DNA of 15,165 nt from Deltaproteobacteria bacterium (GCA_021372695.1 JAJFTY010000159.1:1-15165); one strand, 5' to 3'; shown: positions 7,603-15,165, counted from the first letter of the stretch. The notes: generated by a model not told the origin, from the sequence alone. Numbers and translations: made by a program.

Positions 7603-7875
7603 ATGAAGAGGCTTATGGCGGTATTTCTGGCGATTCTGGGTTGTTTCGCTGTCGCGGGTTCCGCGTTGGCCACGCAAGAGACAAAGGACCTTGCCCGGGA
7701 GAGGAAGATCTTCCGAAATTTTTCCGGCGAGGGCTCCGCATCGATCAGTTCTCTCTGCATTGAGGGCCATGTATTCGTGCTGGTCAGCGGCAACTTGTCG
7801 AACCAGAGCACCCTTACCCAGGTCTACGAGGAACGGGAGGGAAAGGTCGTGCCGAAAAGGTGTGAGGCAGACTGA
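7603..7875 (+). CDS. Small exported protein of unknown function
   Basis: A 90-residue protein with a clear Sec signal peptide: MKRL, a hydrophobic core (MAVFLAILGCFAVAG), then SALA, with likely cleavage after residue 22. The mature part is about 68 residues with two Cys (SLCIEG and KRCEAD) that could form a disulfide outside the cytoplasm. No family recognised. The ATG at 7603 is chosen because the signal peptide begins there and AGGGG lies at 7591-7595, 7 nt upstream; the longer in-frame start at 7495 falls inside the promoter candidate. It is a single gene, convergent with the DUF1330 gene. The sigma-54-like promoter suggests it may be an output of the adjacent QseF-like regulator, possibly an envelope stress protein, but that is inference. 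Confidence 0.75.
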   Translation: MKRLMAVFLAILGCFAVAGSALATQETKDLARERKIFRNFSGEGSASISSLCIEGHVFVLVSGNLSNQSTLTQVYEEREGKVVPKRCEAD

Positions 7876-7900
7876 GCCCCGTCTCCTGCTGGAGATCAGG

Positions 7901-7914
7901 GCATTCCGGAATGC
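7901..7914. repeat. Perfect 14-bp palindrome between convergent genes
   Basis: GCATTCCGGAATGC is fully self-complementary and sits between the stops of the exported protein (7875) and the DUF1330 gene (7941). A second small stem, TCTCC-TGCT-GGAGA (7882-7895), precedes it. Neither is followed by a clear T-run, so a terminator role in both directions is only possible. One such palindrome is expected by chance in this length. Confidence 0.3.
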
Positions 7915-7940
7915 ATCTCAGGCCGCATCGAGAATGTGTT

Positions 7941-8225
7941 CTAAGATTCATAGCTGATCAGAACCATCTCGGCGGCTTGCTTGCGAGTGGGGATCAGTTC
8001 CTGATACTCTGCCGATCTGTACCACCTGGCTATGGCGTCGGCATCGGGAAATCGTATCACGACCGCATCGGTGTACGGGTGTGCCCCGGTCAAGACCTCG
8101 ATTCGCTTTCCCCGGAGGATCACCTCTCCTCCCCACGGAGCAAGCGTGCCAGGAACTCCCTTTCGGTATTTTTCCCACTTTTCCGGATCCTTGACGATGA
8201 TATGCCCGATGACGTAGGCAGCCAT
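7941..8225 (-). CDS. DUF1330-family protein (dimeric alpha/beta-barrel fold)
   Basis: A 94-residue protein matching the DUF1330 pattern: AAYVIGHIIVKDPEKWEKYR at the start, APWGGEVILRGKRIEVLTG in the middle, then VVIRFPDADAIARWYRSAEYQ and a closing strand (AEMVLISYES). The family forms ferredoxin-like dimeric barrels and its function is unknown. The start at 8225 is supported by GAGAGGAGG (plus-strand 8232-8240), 6 nt upstream. An ORF extending further 5' would run through the neighbouring small gene in another frame. It follows the small protein at 8299-8442 on the same strand and is likely co-transcribed with it. Confidence 0.9.
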   Translation of the reverse strand: MAAYVIGHIIVKDPEKWEKYRKGVPGTLAPWGGEVILRGKRIEVLTGAHPYTDAVVIRFPDADAIARWYRSAEYQELIPTRKQAAEMVLISYES

Positions 8226-8298
8226 CTGTTGCCTCCTCTCCCCCAAAACCGCACGCACCCTCAACCATTGGCCTCTTTCAGCCGGCTGATCAAATCGA

Positions 8299-8442
8299 TC
8301 ATGATTTTTCCCTCTGCTTGAGTTCCCGGCGAAATTCCTTCCTGGAGGTATCTGCAATTTCCATTTGCAGATCGGGGAGATACCTTTCAAGAATCTGAAG
8401 AAGCTCTTTCTCTTCCTCAGATGTAAATTGGACGCGCATCAT
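8299..8442 (-). CDS. Tiny charged helical protein, 3' end apparently frameshifted
   Basis: Reads MMRVQFTSEEEKELLQILER, then YLPDLQMEIADTSRKEFRRE and LKQREKS, 47 residues and a stop at 8299. GAGGA lies 8 nt upstream of the first ATG. It resembles small uncharacterised proteins of about 60 residues common in such genomes, but I cannot name a family. At an A5 run near 8304-8308 a -1 shift (one extra A) would replace the final Ser-stop with IMIDLISRLKEANG and a stop at 8261. That would give a 60-residue protein that continues the amphipathic helix and ends 35 nt before the DUF1330 start. The shift could be a mutation, a sequencing error or, less likely, programmed frameshifting. Confidence 0.6.
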   Translation of the reverse strand: MMRVQFTSEEEKELLQILERYLPDLQMEIADTSRKEFRRELKQREKS

Positions 8443-8815
8443 ACCTCATGTCCTCGTGGAGTGGCGGTCTTGTCAACCCATTACTAGGGTGTTCAGGGAC
8501 CAAAAACAATGGGCATAGAATTCAAGCTAAATGGCAGGCAATTGCTACCATTTATTCGTGGCAGAGGCCTGCCGGAGGCCGAAACAAGATGCTGACGGTT
8601 GTACGATCGGGCAAAGAGGTTTATAAACGACTCATGGATATCGTCCGCCCTTGTCCTTGGCGAGGGTGGCGGCACGGAAATGAGGCGGCCGATCTCTGCG
8701 GGCCGGGTCGCTCTGGACGGCAGGCGACGGCGCTTGACCCCGACGGATACGGCTTCGACCGGCGGACGGACGAAGGGGTGGAAACCTGAGGTTTGAGTTC
8801 AGGGAGGTTTGAGAT
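8443..8815. other. Intergenic region, 373 nt, no gene recognised
   Basis: Lies between the divergently transcribed small gene (minus) and the giant activase gene (plus). Open frames exist on both strands but none has a good ribosome site, codon pattern or recognisable product. A GGCCT-GCCGG-AGGCC stem lies at 8566-8580. Near the end a 10-bp direct repeat (GAGGTTTGAG at 8788-8797 and 8804-8813) includes the ribosome site of the next gene. Both genes' promoters should be here, but no convincing -35/-10 pair was found. Confidence 0.6.
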
Positions 8816-11800
8816 TTGAATGCCCACGCTGCCAACCACGCGGAGTTGACCAAGTCGCTGGGAATTTGCATCGGATCATCGACGCTCTCGCTCGTGACGC
8901 TGATCAGAGGAAACGGCCACATCTCTGTTTCAGACGTCCTGTCCAGGCCTCACCACGGTAATCCCAAACAAACGTTCGAAGAGACGCTCAGGGCGATCGG
9001 CGGAAACGGCTATGCCAAAGTCGCGCTGACGGGAAGAAAGTTCCGGAACTTGATCAACCTGACTTCGATCCCGGAGCCGGAGGCCGTCGAACGCGCCTTT
9101 CGCCATATCAACGGCAAGGAGCTGAATATTCAGGCCATCGTCAGTGCCGGAAGTGAGACGTTCCTCCTCTACCTGATCGGTCGGGACGGACGCATCTCCT
9201 CTGTCCATGCGGGGAACAAATGCGCCTCGGGTACGGGAGAGTTCTTCCTGCAGCAGATCAAACGGATGGGGATCGACCTGGCCAGTGCCGTCAGAATGGC
9301 CGCCACTGAAGAGCCCTACAAAGTGTCCGGACGATGCAGCGTCTTCTGCAAAAGCGACTGCACCCATGCCACCAACAAGGGCGTCCCGAAGGGGCGGGTG
9401 ACCGCCGGGCTCTGCCAGATGATGGCGGGAAAGATCATGGAACTGGTCGGGCACGCCTCGAAGGAGCGCATCATGATCATCGGGGGATGCGCACAAAACA
9501 GGGTCATGATCGATTTCTTAAAGAAAGAGATCTCTGAAGTCACGGTTCCCGAAGAAGCGCCCTATTTCGAAGCCCTGGGATGCGCCTTGTGGGCCACGGA
9601 GAACGAAACCCTGCCCCTTCCCGATGTCCGTAATATTTTCAAGAAGGAACAGAACACCTTCTTCCATCTGCCTCCCCTGAGGAATGCCGAGTCGATGGTG
9701 GAGTTCAAAACGACCCCGCGCGGTAAGGCGGAAGCGGGGGATGTCTGCATCATCGGCCTCGACGTCGGATCGACAACGACAAAAGCCGTCCTGGTCAGGG
9801 TCGCCGATGATCTGATCCTTGCTGCCGATTATCTCCGCACGAACGGCGATCCCGTGCGGGCGGCCAGGTCCTGTTATGGCAGTCTCCTGAAAGAGGTCGG
9901 CCATCTCGCCGATGCCATTTCCATCATCGGTCTGGGGGTAACAGGCTCGGGGCGTCAGATCGCCGGACTCCACGCCATGACAGACGGGGTCATCAACGAA
10001 ATCATCGCCCACGCCACCGGCGCGTTGTATTTCGATAAGGAGGTCGACACGATCTTCGAGATCGGCGGCCAGGATGCCAAGTATACCTACATTACCAACG
10101 CCGTTCCGTCGGACTATGCCATGAACGAGGCTTGCAGCGCCGGCACGGGATCCTTTCTGGAAGAGGCGGCCAGGGAGACCCTGAACATCGGCATGGAAGA
10201 GATCGCTCCCATCGCCCTGAAAGGAAACTGCCCGCCAAACTTCAACGACCAGTGCGCGGCCTTCATCAGCAGCGACATCAAGAACGCATTCAACGAGGGA
10301 ACGTCGATTGAGGACATCATGGCGGGCCTCATCTATTCTGTGTGCATGAACTACGACAACCGTGTGAAGGGGAATCGCGCCGTAGGCCGAAGGATCTTCA
10401 TGCAGGGTGGTGTCTGCTACAACAGGGCCGTTCCGCTGGCCATGGCCGCGCTGACCGGCAAGAATATCGTTGTGCCCCCCGATCCCGGCCTCATCGGGGC
10501 ATTCGGCGTGGCCCTGGAAGTGAAGAATCGTCTGAAACTCGGGCTCATGAAAGCGGGCGTCTACAGCCTGCGGACACTCCGGGACAGGGAAATTGAATAT
10601 GGCCGCTCCTTTGTCTGCAACGGCGGGAAAGAGGCATGCGACCGCCGGTGCACGGTCGCACGGATCAGGATCGACGGCAGAACGTTTCCCTTCGGAGGCG
10701 CCTGCAACCGCTGGTACAATATCCGATCCCATAAGAAGATCGATGCGGAAGCGCTGAATGATGTCGCCCGCTACGAACGTCTCGTCTTCCCGTCGCCGGA
10801 AACCGCAGCTGTCCGTGCCTCCGACGAAGCCCCGTCCGTCGGCATGAACAGATCGTTCATGGTCAATGCCTATGCCCCTCTGTACCGGACCTTCTTTGAG
10901 CAGCTCGGATTCGAGGTGCTCCTCCCCGACAGGCTGGATCAAGGGGGAATCGACCGGAAAGGCGCCCCTTTCTGCTACCCCGCAGAAATTTCCCACGGCT
11001 TTTTTCTGAATCTCCTGGAGAAACAACCCGATTACCTCTTCCTGCCCCATCTCAAGGGGGATTACGTTCCGCCGGGGGATGACATAGGAGTCACATGCCC
11101 CCTCTCTCAGGGTGAACCGTATTACCTGGCCTCCGCCTTCAAAGATCATGCGATCTATGAACATCTCAGGACAAAGGGAAACATTCTGACTCCAGTCCTG
11201 GACTTTTCCGGTGGTCTGCAGACAGCGGAGGCCCACTTTATCGGTATGGCGGAGAGACTCGGCATCAACAGGCAGGGCGCGATCTCATCCTTTCAGGCGG
11301 CCCTTCATGCGCAGAAGAGACTCTTCTGCGACATGGAGCGGTTTGGATCTGAGGCTGTCAGAGACCTGGAAATGGATCCCGATGCATTCGCGGTTGTGGT
11401 TTTCGGTCGTTCCTACAATGCCCTTGTGTCCCAGGCCCACATGGGCATCCCGAACAAGTTTGCCTCGCGGGGCGTAAGGGTCATACCCCTGAACGCCTTG
11501 CCCTTGACGGAAGACATTGCCAAGGACCATATGTACTGGTCCGCCGGTCAACGGATTCTCAGGGCAGCGGCTTATGTCAAAAAGCATCCCCAGCTTTTTG
11601 GATGCTACATCACCAATTTTTCCTGCGGCCCCGATTCTTTTCTGGTCGGCTATTTCCGCGAGGTCATGGGCAAGAAGCCATCCCTTACCCTGGAACTGGA
11701 CAGCCATGTCGCCGATGCGGGACTGGAAACGCGAATCGAAGCCTTCCTCGACATTATCGACCGTTACCGGAAACTGCTGAAAGGCCATACAACCGATCAC

Positions 11801-13177
11801 GCCGCCATTCCATTTTCGCCTGCGCACATTCGAATCCGGGATAATCAGGCGATTCTTTCGGACTCCAAAGGCAGGCCGTATTCCCTGTTCGATCCTGACG
11901 TCCATGTGATCCTTCCCTCGATGGGCCGATTTCTGTCGGAGTCGGGTGCCGCTGCCTTTCGTGGCATGGGAATCCGGACCTCCGCCCTGCCACCTGCCGA
12001 TGAGGAGGTCCTCAAACTGGGCAGGGGGTACAGCTCCTGCAAGGAGTGCCTGCCTCTGATCATCACGGCCGGAAGTCTCCTGAAGTATGTTCGCGAGAGG
12101 AAGCAAAAAGATGAGAAGCTGGTCTATTTCATTCCCAATGCCGAAGGCCCGTGCCGGTACGGCCAGTATCCCGTGTTTCTCAATGACCTCATCCGCCGCC
12201 TGAAGCTCGATGATGTGGCTCTCCTTTCCCTGTCCGCGGGAAACAGCTATGCCGGCCTGGGCGGTCAGGGACTGGCCATCGCGATCTGGAGCGGCATCGT
12301 CATGGCAGCACTTTTCGAGGAGATCTATTCCGTCCTGCTGACCAACGCCGTTTCGCCGGCTGAGTCCGTGAAAATTCTCGAAAAAGAGTGGCAGGTTGCC
12401 ATCGCCGCGCTGGAAGCATCGCCGGGCTTGGGAAACATCACCGGGGTGCTGAATGGAATTGCCGACAGGTTGCGTGATATCCCCGTCAGGCGGAAGCTGG
12501 CAGATACTCCCACCATTCTTCTGGCCGGAGAGATCTTTGTCCGGCACGACAATATTTCACGCCAGAGCCTTCTGGAGACGCTCGCGGAACGCGGCTTCGC
12601 AGCCAAAGTCTCAACGGTGCTGGAGTGGATTTACTATACGGACTGGTGCTTTCAAAAAGGGTTCACTCCCTACCAGGCCACGATGAAAGACCGTATTTCC
12701 CTCTTTCTCCGGAACGCCACCATGAAACGCTATGAAAAGGCCTTCCGCAGGGCTCTTTCCCGATCCAATCTGTGTGGGGATAAGTTGGAAGATGTGGATC
12801 ACCTCATGAAGAATACGGCCCACCTCATCAACCCGGAACTCACGGGTGAAGCCATCCTGACTGTCGGCGCGGTTCTGAATGAGGTTGTAGACCACTATTG
12901 CGGCGCGATCGCCATCGGTCCCTTCGGCTGCATGCCCAACCGCCTGGCTGAAGCGATCCTGAATCGGGAAATGAATCTGGAGGGAAAGAGGCGGGCAGGA
13001 GGGAAGAATGGTCACCTGCTTCTGCTCAAGGATAAAATCGAGGATCTCCCGTTTCTGGCAATCGAAAGTGATGGAAACCGATTTCCCCAGATCATCACCG
13101 CAAGACTGGAGGCCTTTCTGATGCAGGCTGGAAGACTCCATGAAGAGCTCAAACGGATGGGTCCCTCCAGAGACTGA
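8816..13177 (+). CDS. Giant fused acyl-CoA dehydratase activase-like protein (two BadF/HgdC ATPase domains + DUF2229/HgdB-like)
   Basis: A 1453-residue iron-sulfur ATPase of the 2-hydroxyacyl-CoA dehydratase activator type; such activators use ATP to send low-potential electrons to a reductase partner. ASKHA domain 1 (about 14-285) has GICIGSST, Cys136 in KCASGTGEF, and Cys174, Cys178 and Cys182 (GRCSVFCKSDC). ASKHA domain 2 (about 312-575) has GLDVGSTTTK (314-323), EIGGQDAKY (415-423), Cys440 in ACSAGTGSF and Cys480. Each Cys pair (136/174, 440/480) has the spacing of the HgdC cluster ligands. The DUF2229 and HgdB-like part follows, with Cys720 (FCYPAE), Cys761 (TCPLSQGE), Cys937, Cys1075/1078 (SSCKECLP), Cys1113 (GPCRYGQYP) and Cys1372 (FGCMPNR). 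The start is TTG, with GGGAGG 8 nt upstream; no ATG is nearby. The substrate is unknown and no dehydratase subunits are adjacent. Confidence 0.92.
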   Translation: MNAHAANHAELTKSLGICIGSSTLSLVTLIRGNGHISVSDVLSRPHHGNPKQTFEETLRAIGGNGYAKVALTGRKFRNLINLTSIPEPEAVERAFRHINGKELNIQAIVSAGSETFLLYLIGRDGRISSVHAGNKCASGTGEFFLQQIKRMGIDLASAVRMAATEEPYKVSGRCSVFCKSDCTHATNKGVPKGRVTAGLCQMMAGKIMELVGHASKERIMIIGGCAQNRVMIDFLKKEISEVTVPEEAPYFEALGCALWATENETLPLPDVRNIFKKEQNTFFHLPPLRNAESMVEFKTTPRGKAEAGDVCIIGLDVGSTTTKAVLVRVADDLILAADYLRTNGDPVRAARSCYGSLLKEVGHLADAISIIGLGVTGSGRQIAGLHAMTDGVINEIIAHATGALYFDKEVDTIFEIGGQDAKYTYITNAVPSDYAMNEACSAGTGSFLEEAARETLNIGMEEIAPIALKGNCPPNFNDQCAAFISSDIKNAFNEGTSIEDIMAGLIYSVCMNYDNRVKGNRAVGRRIFMQGGVCYNRAVPLAMAALTGKNIVVPPDPGLIGAFGVALEVKNRLKLGLMKAGVYSLRTLRDREIEYGRSFVCNGGKEACDRRCTVARIRIDGRTFPFGGACNRWYNIRSHKKIDAEALNDVARYERLVFPSPETAAVRASDEAPSVGMNRSFMVNAYAPLYRTFFEQLGFEVLLPDRLDQGGIDRKGAPFCYPAEISHGFFLNLLEKQPDYLFLPHLKGDYVPPGDDIGVTCPLSQGEPYYLASAFKDHAIYEHLRTKGNILTPVLDFSGGLQTAEAHFIGMAERLGINRQGAISSFQAALHAQKRLFCDMERFGSEAVRDLEMDPDAFAVVVFGRSYNALVSQAHMGIPNKFASRGVRVIPLNALPLTEDIAKDHMYWSAGQRILRAAAYVKKHPQLFGCYITNFSCGPDSFLVGYFREVMGKKPSLTLELDSHVADAGLETRIEAFLDIIDRYRKLLKGHTTDHAAIPFSPAHIRIRDNQAILSDSKGRPYSLFDPDVHVILPSMGRFLSESGAAAFRGMGIRTSALPPADEEVLKLGRGYSSCKECLPLIITAGSLLKYVRERKQKDEKLVYFIPNAEGPCRYGQYPVFLNDLIRRLKLDDVALLSLSAGNSYAGLGGQGLAIAIWSGIVMAALFEEIYSVLLTNAVSPAESVKILEKEWQVAIAALEASPGLGNITGVLNGIADRLRDIPVRRKLADTPTILLAGEIFVRHDNISRQSLLETLAERGFAAKVSTVLEWIYYTDWCFQKGFTPYQATMKDRISLFLRNATMKRYEKAFRRALSRSNLCGDKLEDVDHLMKNTAHLINPELTGEAILTVGAVLNEVVDHYCGAIAIGPFGCMPNRLAEAILNREMNLEGKRRAGGKNGHLLLLKDKIEDLPFLAIESDGNRFPQIITARLEAFLMQAGRLHEELKRMGPSRD

Positions 13178-13251
13178 CGCGACCCGTCCCAGTCATCGTC
13201 CCCCGGGGAAGACGGCGCTGTCCCATTGACTTACTTCTAATTATGGTTCTT

Positions 13252-14382
13252 TCACCAACCGCGCGCTTTCGTCATCTTGACATTTCGCTTTAGCGGCTGG
13301 GTCGCGCAGCGCAGCGATCCCCCCTGCCCGTTGTGCGTTCCAAAAAACACGCGGTGCACCCTGATGCCCCGCTTTTCGAGCTCGGCCTGGATGTACCGGT
13401 TGTCATTGTGCCGGTTATACGACAAAATGTAGTTTCGGGAATTGACGGGAACGCCGTTGACGGCCAGTCGCTTAACATCTTCCAGACCTACTCTGATCAG
13501 ATCCCAGTCCTTGAGCTCCTTGGGTAAGCCGTCGACGAAGGCTTCTTCGCAGATGATGGCCAGCCCCCTGCGTGGCACGGAAAGCGCGCAATCCAGATGC
13601 AGCACGCTTTCTACAAGCCGAACGCGTTTCACCTTATATTGATTGCGTAAAATGTTTTTGAGCCACTGGCAGCCGGTCTCATTGGATCCTACGCTGGGAT
13701 TTTGTGTATTGCCGACGAGAACGGTCCCACCCAGCACGATGACGTCGCCGCCCTCCAGAAACGGCGTATCCGCCCGGGCGGGTTTAATAAGCTCTGTGTG
13801 CGGCATGGAAAACCACTTGACCGTCGAGTCGGAACATTTTTCGGACAGTATATTCCGGAATCCGGATATGTCGACCTTGCGAATCGGCGTCCGCAAATTG
13901 AACTCGATGACGTTGCTGCCGATCACGGCCATGTTGTCCCGGGGAAAGTCCTGGCTGAAACCGTTTAGCAGCACATCTTCGCCGTAATGTTCCTTGATAA
14001 AGTCGACTGTAATCTCCGTCGGACGGTATACCTTGACGCCCAGAGACTTTAGTATTCCGATGAAAGCCTGATTTTCCTCCTCCAGCATCTGCGTCTCGCT
14101 TTTCCCCGTTTCGGGATTGATCATCTCCGTCCAGAGCATCCCCGCTGTCTTCTGGGCGTAATCCGCTTCATCTTTCGGCAATACTTTCAGCGCGTCGGCA
14201 AACCATTTCGCTTCCAACGACGGCGACATGCCGTACGGCAGGCCGACAATCACCTCCTTGAGGTCGCCGTATTCGTAATCTACATAAACAGAAGGTTCCA
14301 CTGCGTTTGCGGATCGGGCGCAAACCGGCCCCTCCCCCCCGAACGCAAGAACCGCGCATAAAACCACAATCACATTTTTCAT
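13252..14382 (-). CDS. Exported amidinotransferase/arginine deiminase-superfamily enzyme
   Basis: Guanidino-modifying enzyme of 376 residues. N-terminal signal peptide MKNVIVVLCAVLAFGG, then VCARSANA, cleavage probably after residue 22 or 27, so the enzyme should act outside the cytoplasm. Superfamily residues are in order: FPRD (Asp149), FLEGGDV (Glu210, Asp213), HLDCALS (His262, Asp264) and GGSLRCAT with the probable nucleophile Cys359 near the C-terminus. This fits the Cys-His-Asp chemistry of arginine deiminases, agmatine deiminases and glycine amidinotransferases, but I cannot assign the substrate. The start at 14382 is supported by GGAGGG 5 nt upstream (plus-strand 14388-14393); an ATG at 14415 would put 11 polar residues before the signal peptide and lacks a good site. 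It converges with the activase gene and has no operon partner in view. Confidence 0.85.
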   Translation of the reverse strand: MKNVIVVLCAVLAFGGEGPVCARSANAVEPSVYVDYEYGDLKEVIVGLPYGMSPSLEAKWFADALKVLPKDEADYAQKTAGMLWTEMINPETGKSETQMLEEENQAFIGILKSLGVKVYRPTEITVDFIKEHYGEDVLLNGFSQDFPRDNMAVIGSNVIEFNLRTPIRKVDISGFRNILSEKCSDSTVKWFSMPHTELIKPARADTPFLEGGDVIVLGGTVLVGNTQNPSVGSNETGCQWLKNILRNQYKVKRVRLVESVLHLDCALSVPRRGLAIICEEAFVDGLPKELKDWDLIRVGLEDVKRLAVNGVPVNSRNYILSYNRHNDNRYIQAELEKRGIRVHRVFFGTHNGQGGSLRCATQPLKRNVKMTKARGW

Positions 14383-14549
14383 GACATCCCTCCGGGTTAT
14401 GGGGAAAGAGGGCATCCTTCAGCCTGCGGTTATCGTCCGACGACTCGGCGACTCCCCTCTCGCGCAATTATTTTACCTCTTCCGTCTGAATTCATAACTC
14501 TTGCTTCGCATTTTTGTACAGTTCAGGGGACTTAACACTTAACTGTCCA

Positions 14550-14565
14550 TTATTATTGATAATAA
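14550..14565. repeat. AT-rich palindrome TTATTAT-TG-ATAATAA
   Basis: A perfect 7-bp inverted repeat with a 2-nt centre, about 170 nt upstream of the amidinotransferase-like start. It could be an operator or just AT-rich sequence; no partner copy was seen. Confidence 0.4.
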
Positions 14566-14640
14566 CTTCCTTTTTGTGGTGTGGAGCATATGGGACAGGG
14601 AATTGTGTGTCAAGAAGATTTTGACCACAAGACATAGGAG

Positions 14641-14775
14641 ATGGATGAGATGACCGGATCGGAGATGCATTACGCCCATCATCCTTTTATGATTCTATCC
14701 TGTGAAGATGCCGGACAAGACCCTTTAGGCCGAATTCAGGCGCACGCCTGCATCACCTCCTGTTTCTTATGTTAG
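14641..14775 (+). CDS. Possible Cys-rich small peptide (low confidence)
   Basis: A 44-codon frame ending RIQAHACITSCFLC, with four Cys, three of them in the last eight residues. AGGAG at 14636-14640 touches the first ATG but is 9 nt from the in-frame ATG at 14650, which would give a 41-residue product. A 15-codon frame (14590-14637) ends just upstream. There is no homology I recognise and no modification or export gene nearby, so chance is the most likely explanation. Confidence 0.2.
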   Translation: MDEMTGSEMHYAHHPFMILSCEDAGQDPLGRIQAHACITSCFLC

Positions 14776-15021
14776 TCAATACGTTATGGCTGGATATAAT
14801 CATCCCATGAATATTCGGTGTCGGCGTAGGCGTCGGCTTGTGGATGCGGCGTATGAGCGTAAAAATCGTAGGTTAGAATATATTTTCTTCACCTTTTTTG
14901 CTCTTCCTTGCAGCAATCCGGCAAACACTCCAGGCTAATTTGTCTTTAATCAAAACATTACCGGCGGCGGGACAGAAAAGGATTATGTTAAAAGTAACAG
15001 GTTGGAAGTGAATTGAATTGT

Positions 15022-15057
15022 AATAAAAAAGGGTTTAGAAAAATTCTCTAAACCCTT
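15022..15057 (-). terminator. Rho-independent terminator of the initiator tRNA gene
   Basis: A perfect 11-bp stem (AAGGGTTTAGA at 15029-15039 with TCTAAACCCTT at 15047-15057) and 7-nt loop. On the minus strand it is followed by a T-run (complement of the A-run 15025-15030). It lies 11 nt beyond the 3' CCA of the tRNA gene. Confidence 0.88.
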
Positions 15058-15067
15058 GATTTTATTT

Positions 15068-15144
<77 letters not shown>

Positions 15145-15165
15145 TCACCGCGTGCGATGATCATC

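Larger units (their letters stand above)
14383..15021. other. Intergenic region with several inverted repeats, no confident gene
   Basis: About 640 nt of lower GC than the flanks. It contains ACAGTT...AACTGT (14518-14546) around a CTTAAC-A-CTTAAC direct repeat, an AT-rich palindrome (14550-14565), a CAGGCG-CA-CGCCTG stem (14737-14750) and an isolated TATAAT (14795-14800). Only weak small ORFs occur; the best is at 14641-14775. The promoter of the amidinotransferase-like gene must lie at the left edge; TAAAAT on the minus strand near 14471 is a weak -10 candidate with no clear -35. The phrase TTCAGGGGACTTAACACTTA resembles sequences often seen beside IS200-like (Y1) transposases, so a decayed mobile element is possible. 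Confidence 0.5.

Noticed and set aside
8509..8595. 28-codon frame starting MGIEFKLNGRQ
   Set aside because: No ribosome site, very short, no recognisable product, and it overlaps other equally weak frames.
9518..11236. 572-residue minus-strand open frame inside the activase gene
   Set aside because: It overlaps conserved cluster-ligand and nucleotide motifs on the plus strand and lacks a ribosome site or known domain.
13178..13251. Hairpin-like CGTC...GACG (13197-13214) between convergent genes as a terminator
   Set aside because: The stem is short and bulged and no T-run follows in either direction, so it is not supported as an intrinsic terminator.

Overview
The window comes from a GC-rich, probably strictly anaerobic bacterium. 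I lean towards a deltaproteobacterium (Desulfobacterota, Syntrophia-like). This is inferred from gene content: folate-dependent TrmFO next to topA, a QseE/QseG/QseF-type signalling operon, and a giant 2-hydroxyacyl-CoA dehydratase activase-type iron-sulfur protein of the kind found in anaerobes. The assignment is not proven from sequence alone.

Layout. (1) 1-2979, plus strand: housekeeping genes, the 3' part of topA (cut by the window start) followed 18 nt later by trmFO. (2) 2980-3770: a stand-alone CheY-like receiver protein with a good sigma-54 promoter candidate in front, and a translationally overlapping 80-residue membrane-anchored unknown. (3) 3771-7373: a three-gene operon of sensor histidine kinase, lipoprotein with coiled coil, and NtrC-class sigma-54 activator, in the arrangement of QseE-QseG-QseF (GlrK-YfhG-GlrR). 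(4) 7374-7875: a second good sigma-54 promoter candidate and a small exported protein. (5) 7941-8442, minus strand: a DUF1330-type protein preceded by a tiny helical protein whose 3' end looks frameshifted. (6) 8443-8815: no gene found. (7) 8816-13177: a 1453-residue protein with two BadF/HgdC-type ATPase domains fused to DUF2229/HgdB-like regions. (8) 13252-14382, minus strand: a guanidino-modifying (amidinotransferase/deiminase superfamily) enzyme with a signal peptide. (9) 14383-15067: mostly empty DNA with several inverted repeats and one weak Cys-rich small ORF. (10) 15022-15144, minus strand: initiator tRNA-fMet and its intrinsic terminator.

How it may fit together. The kinase would sense an envelope signal with help from the lipoprotein and phosphorylate the sigma-54 activator. 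The two best sigma-54 promoter candidates found by eye lie just upstream and just downstream of this operon, in front of the receiver gene and the small exported protein. A local regulon is the most interesting hypothesis here. The giant activase-like protein and the secreted guanidino enzyme are separate loci of interest. No CRISPR array, intact insertion sequence or phage gene was seen.
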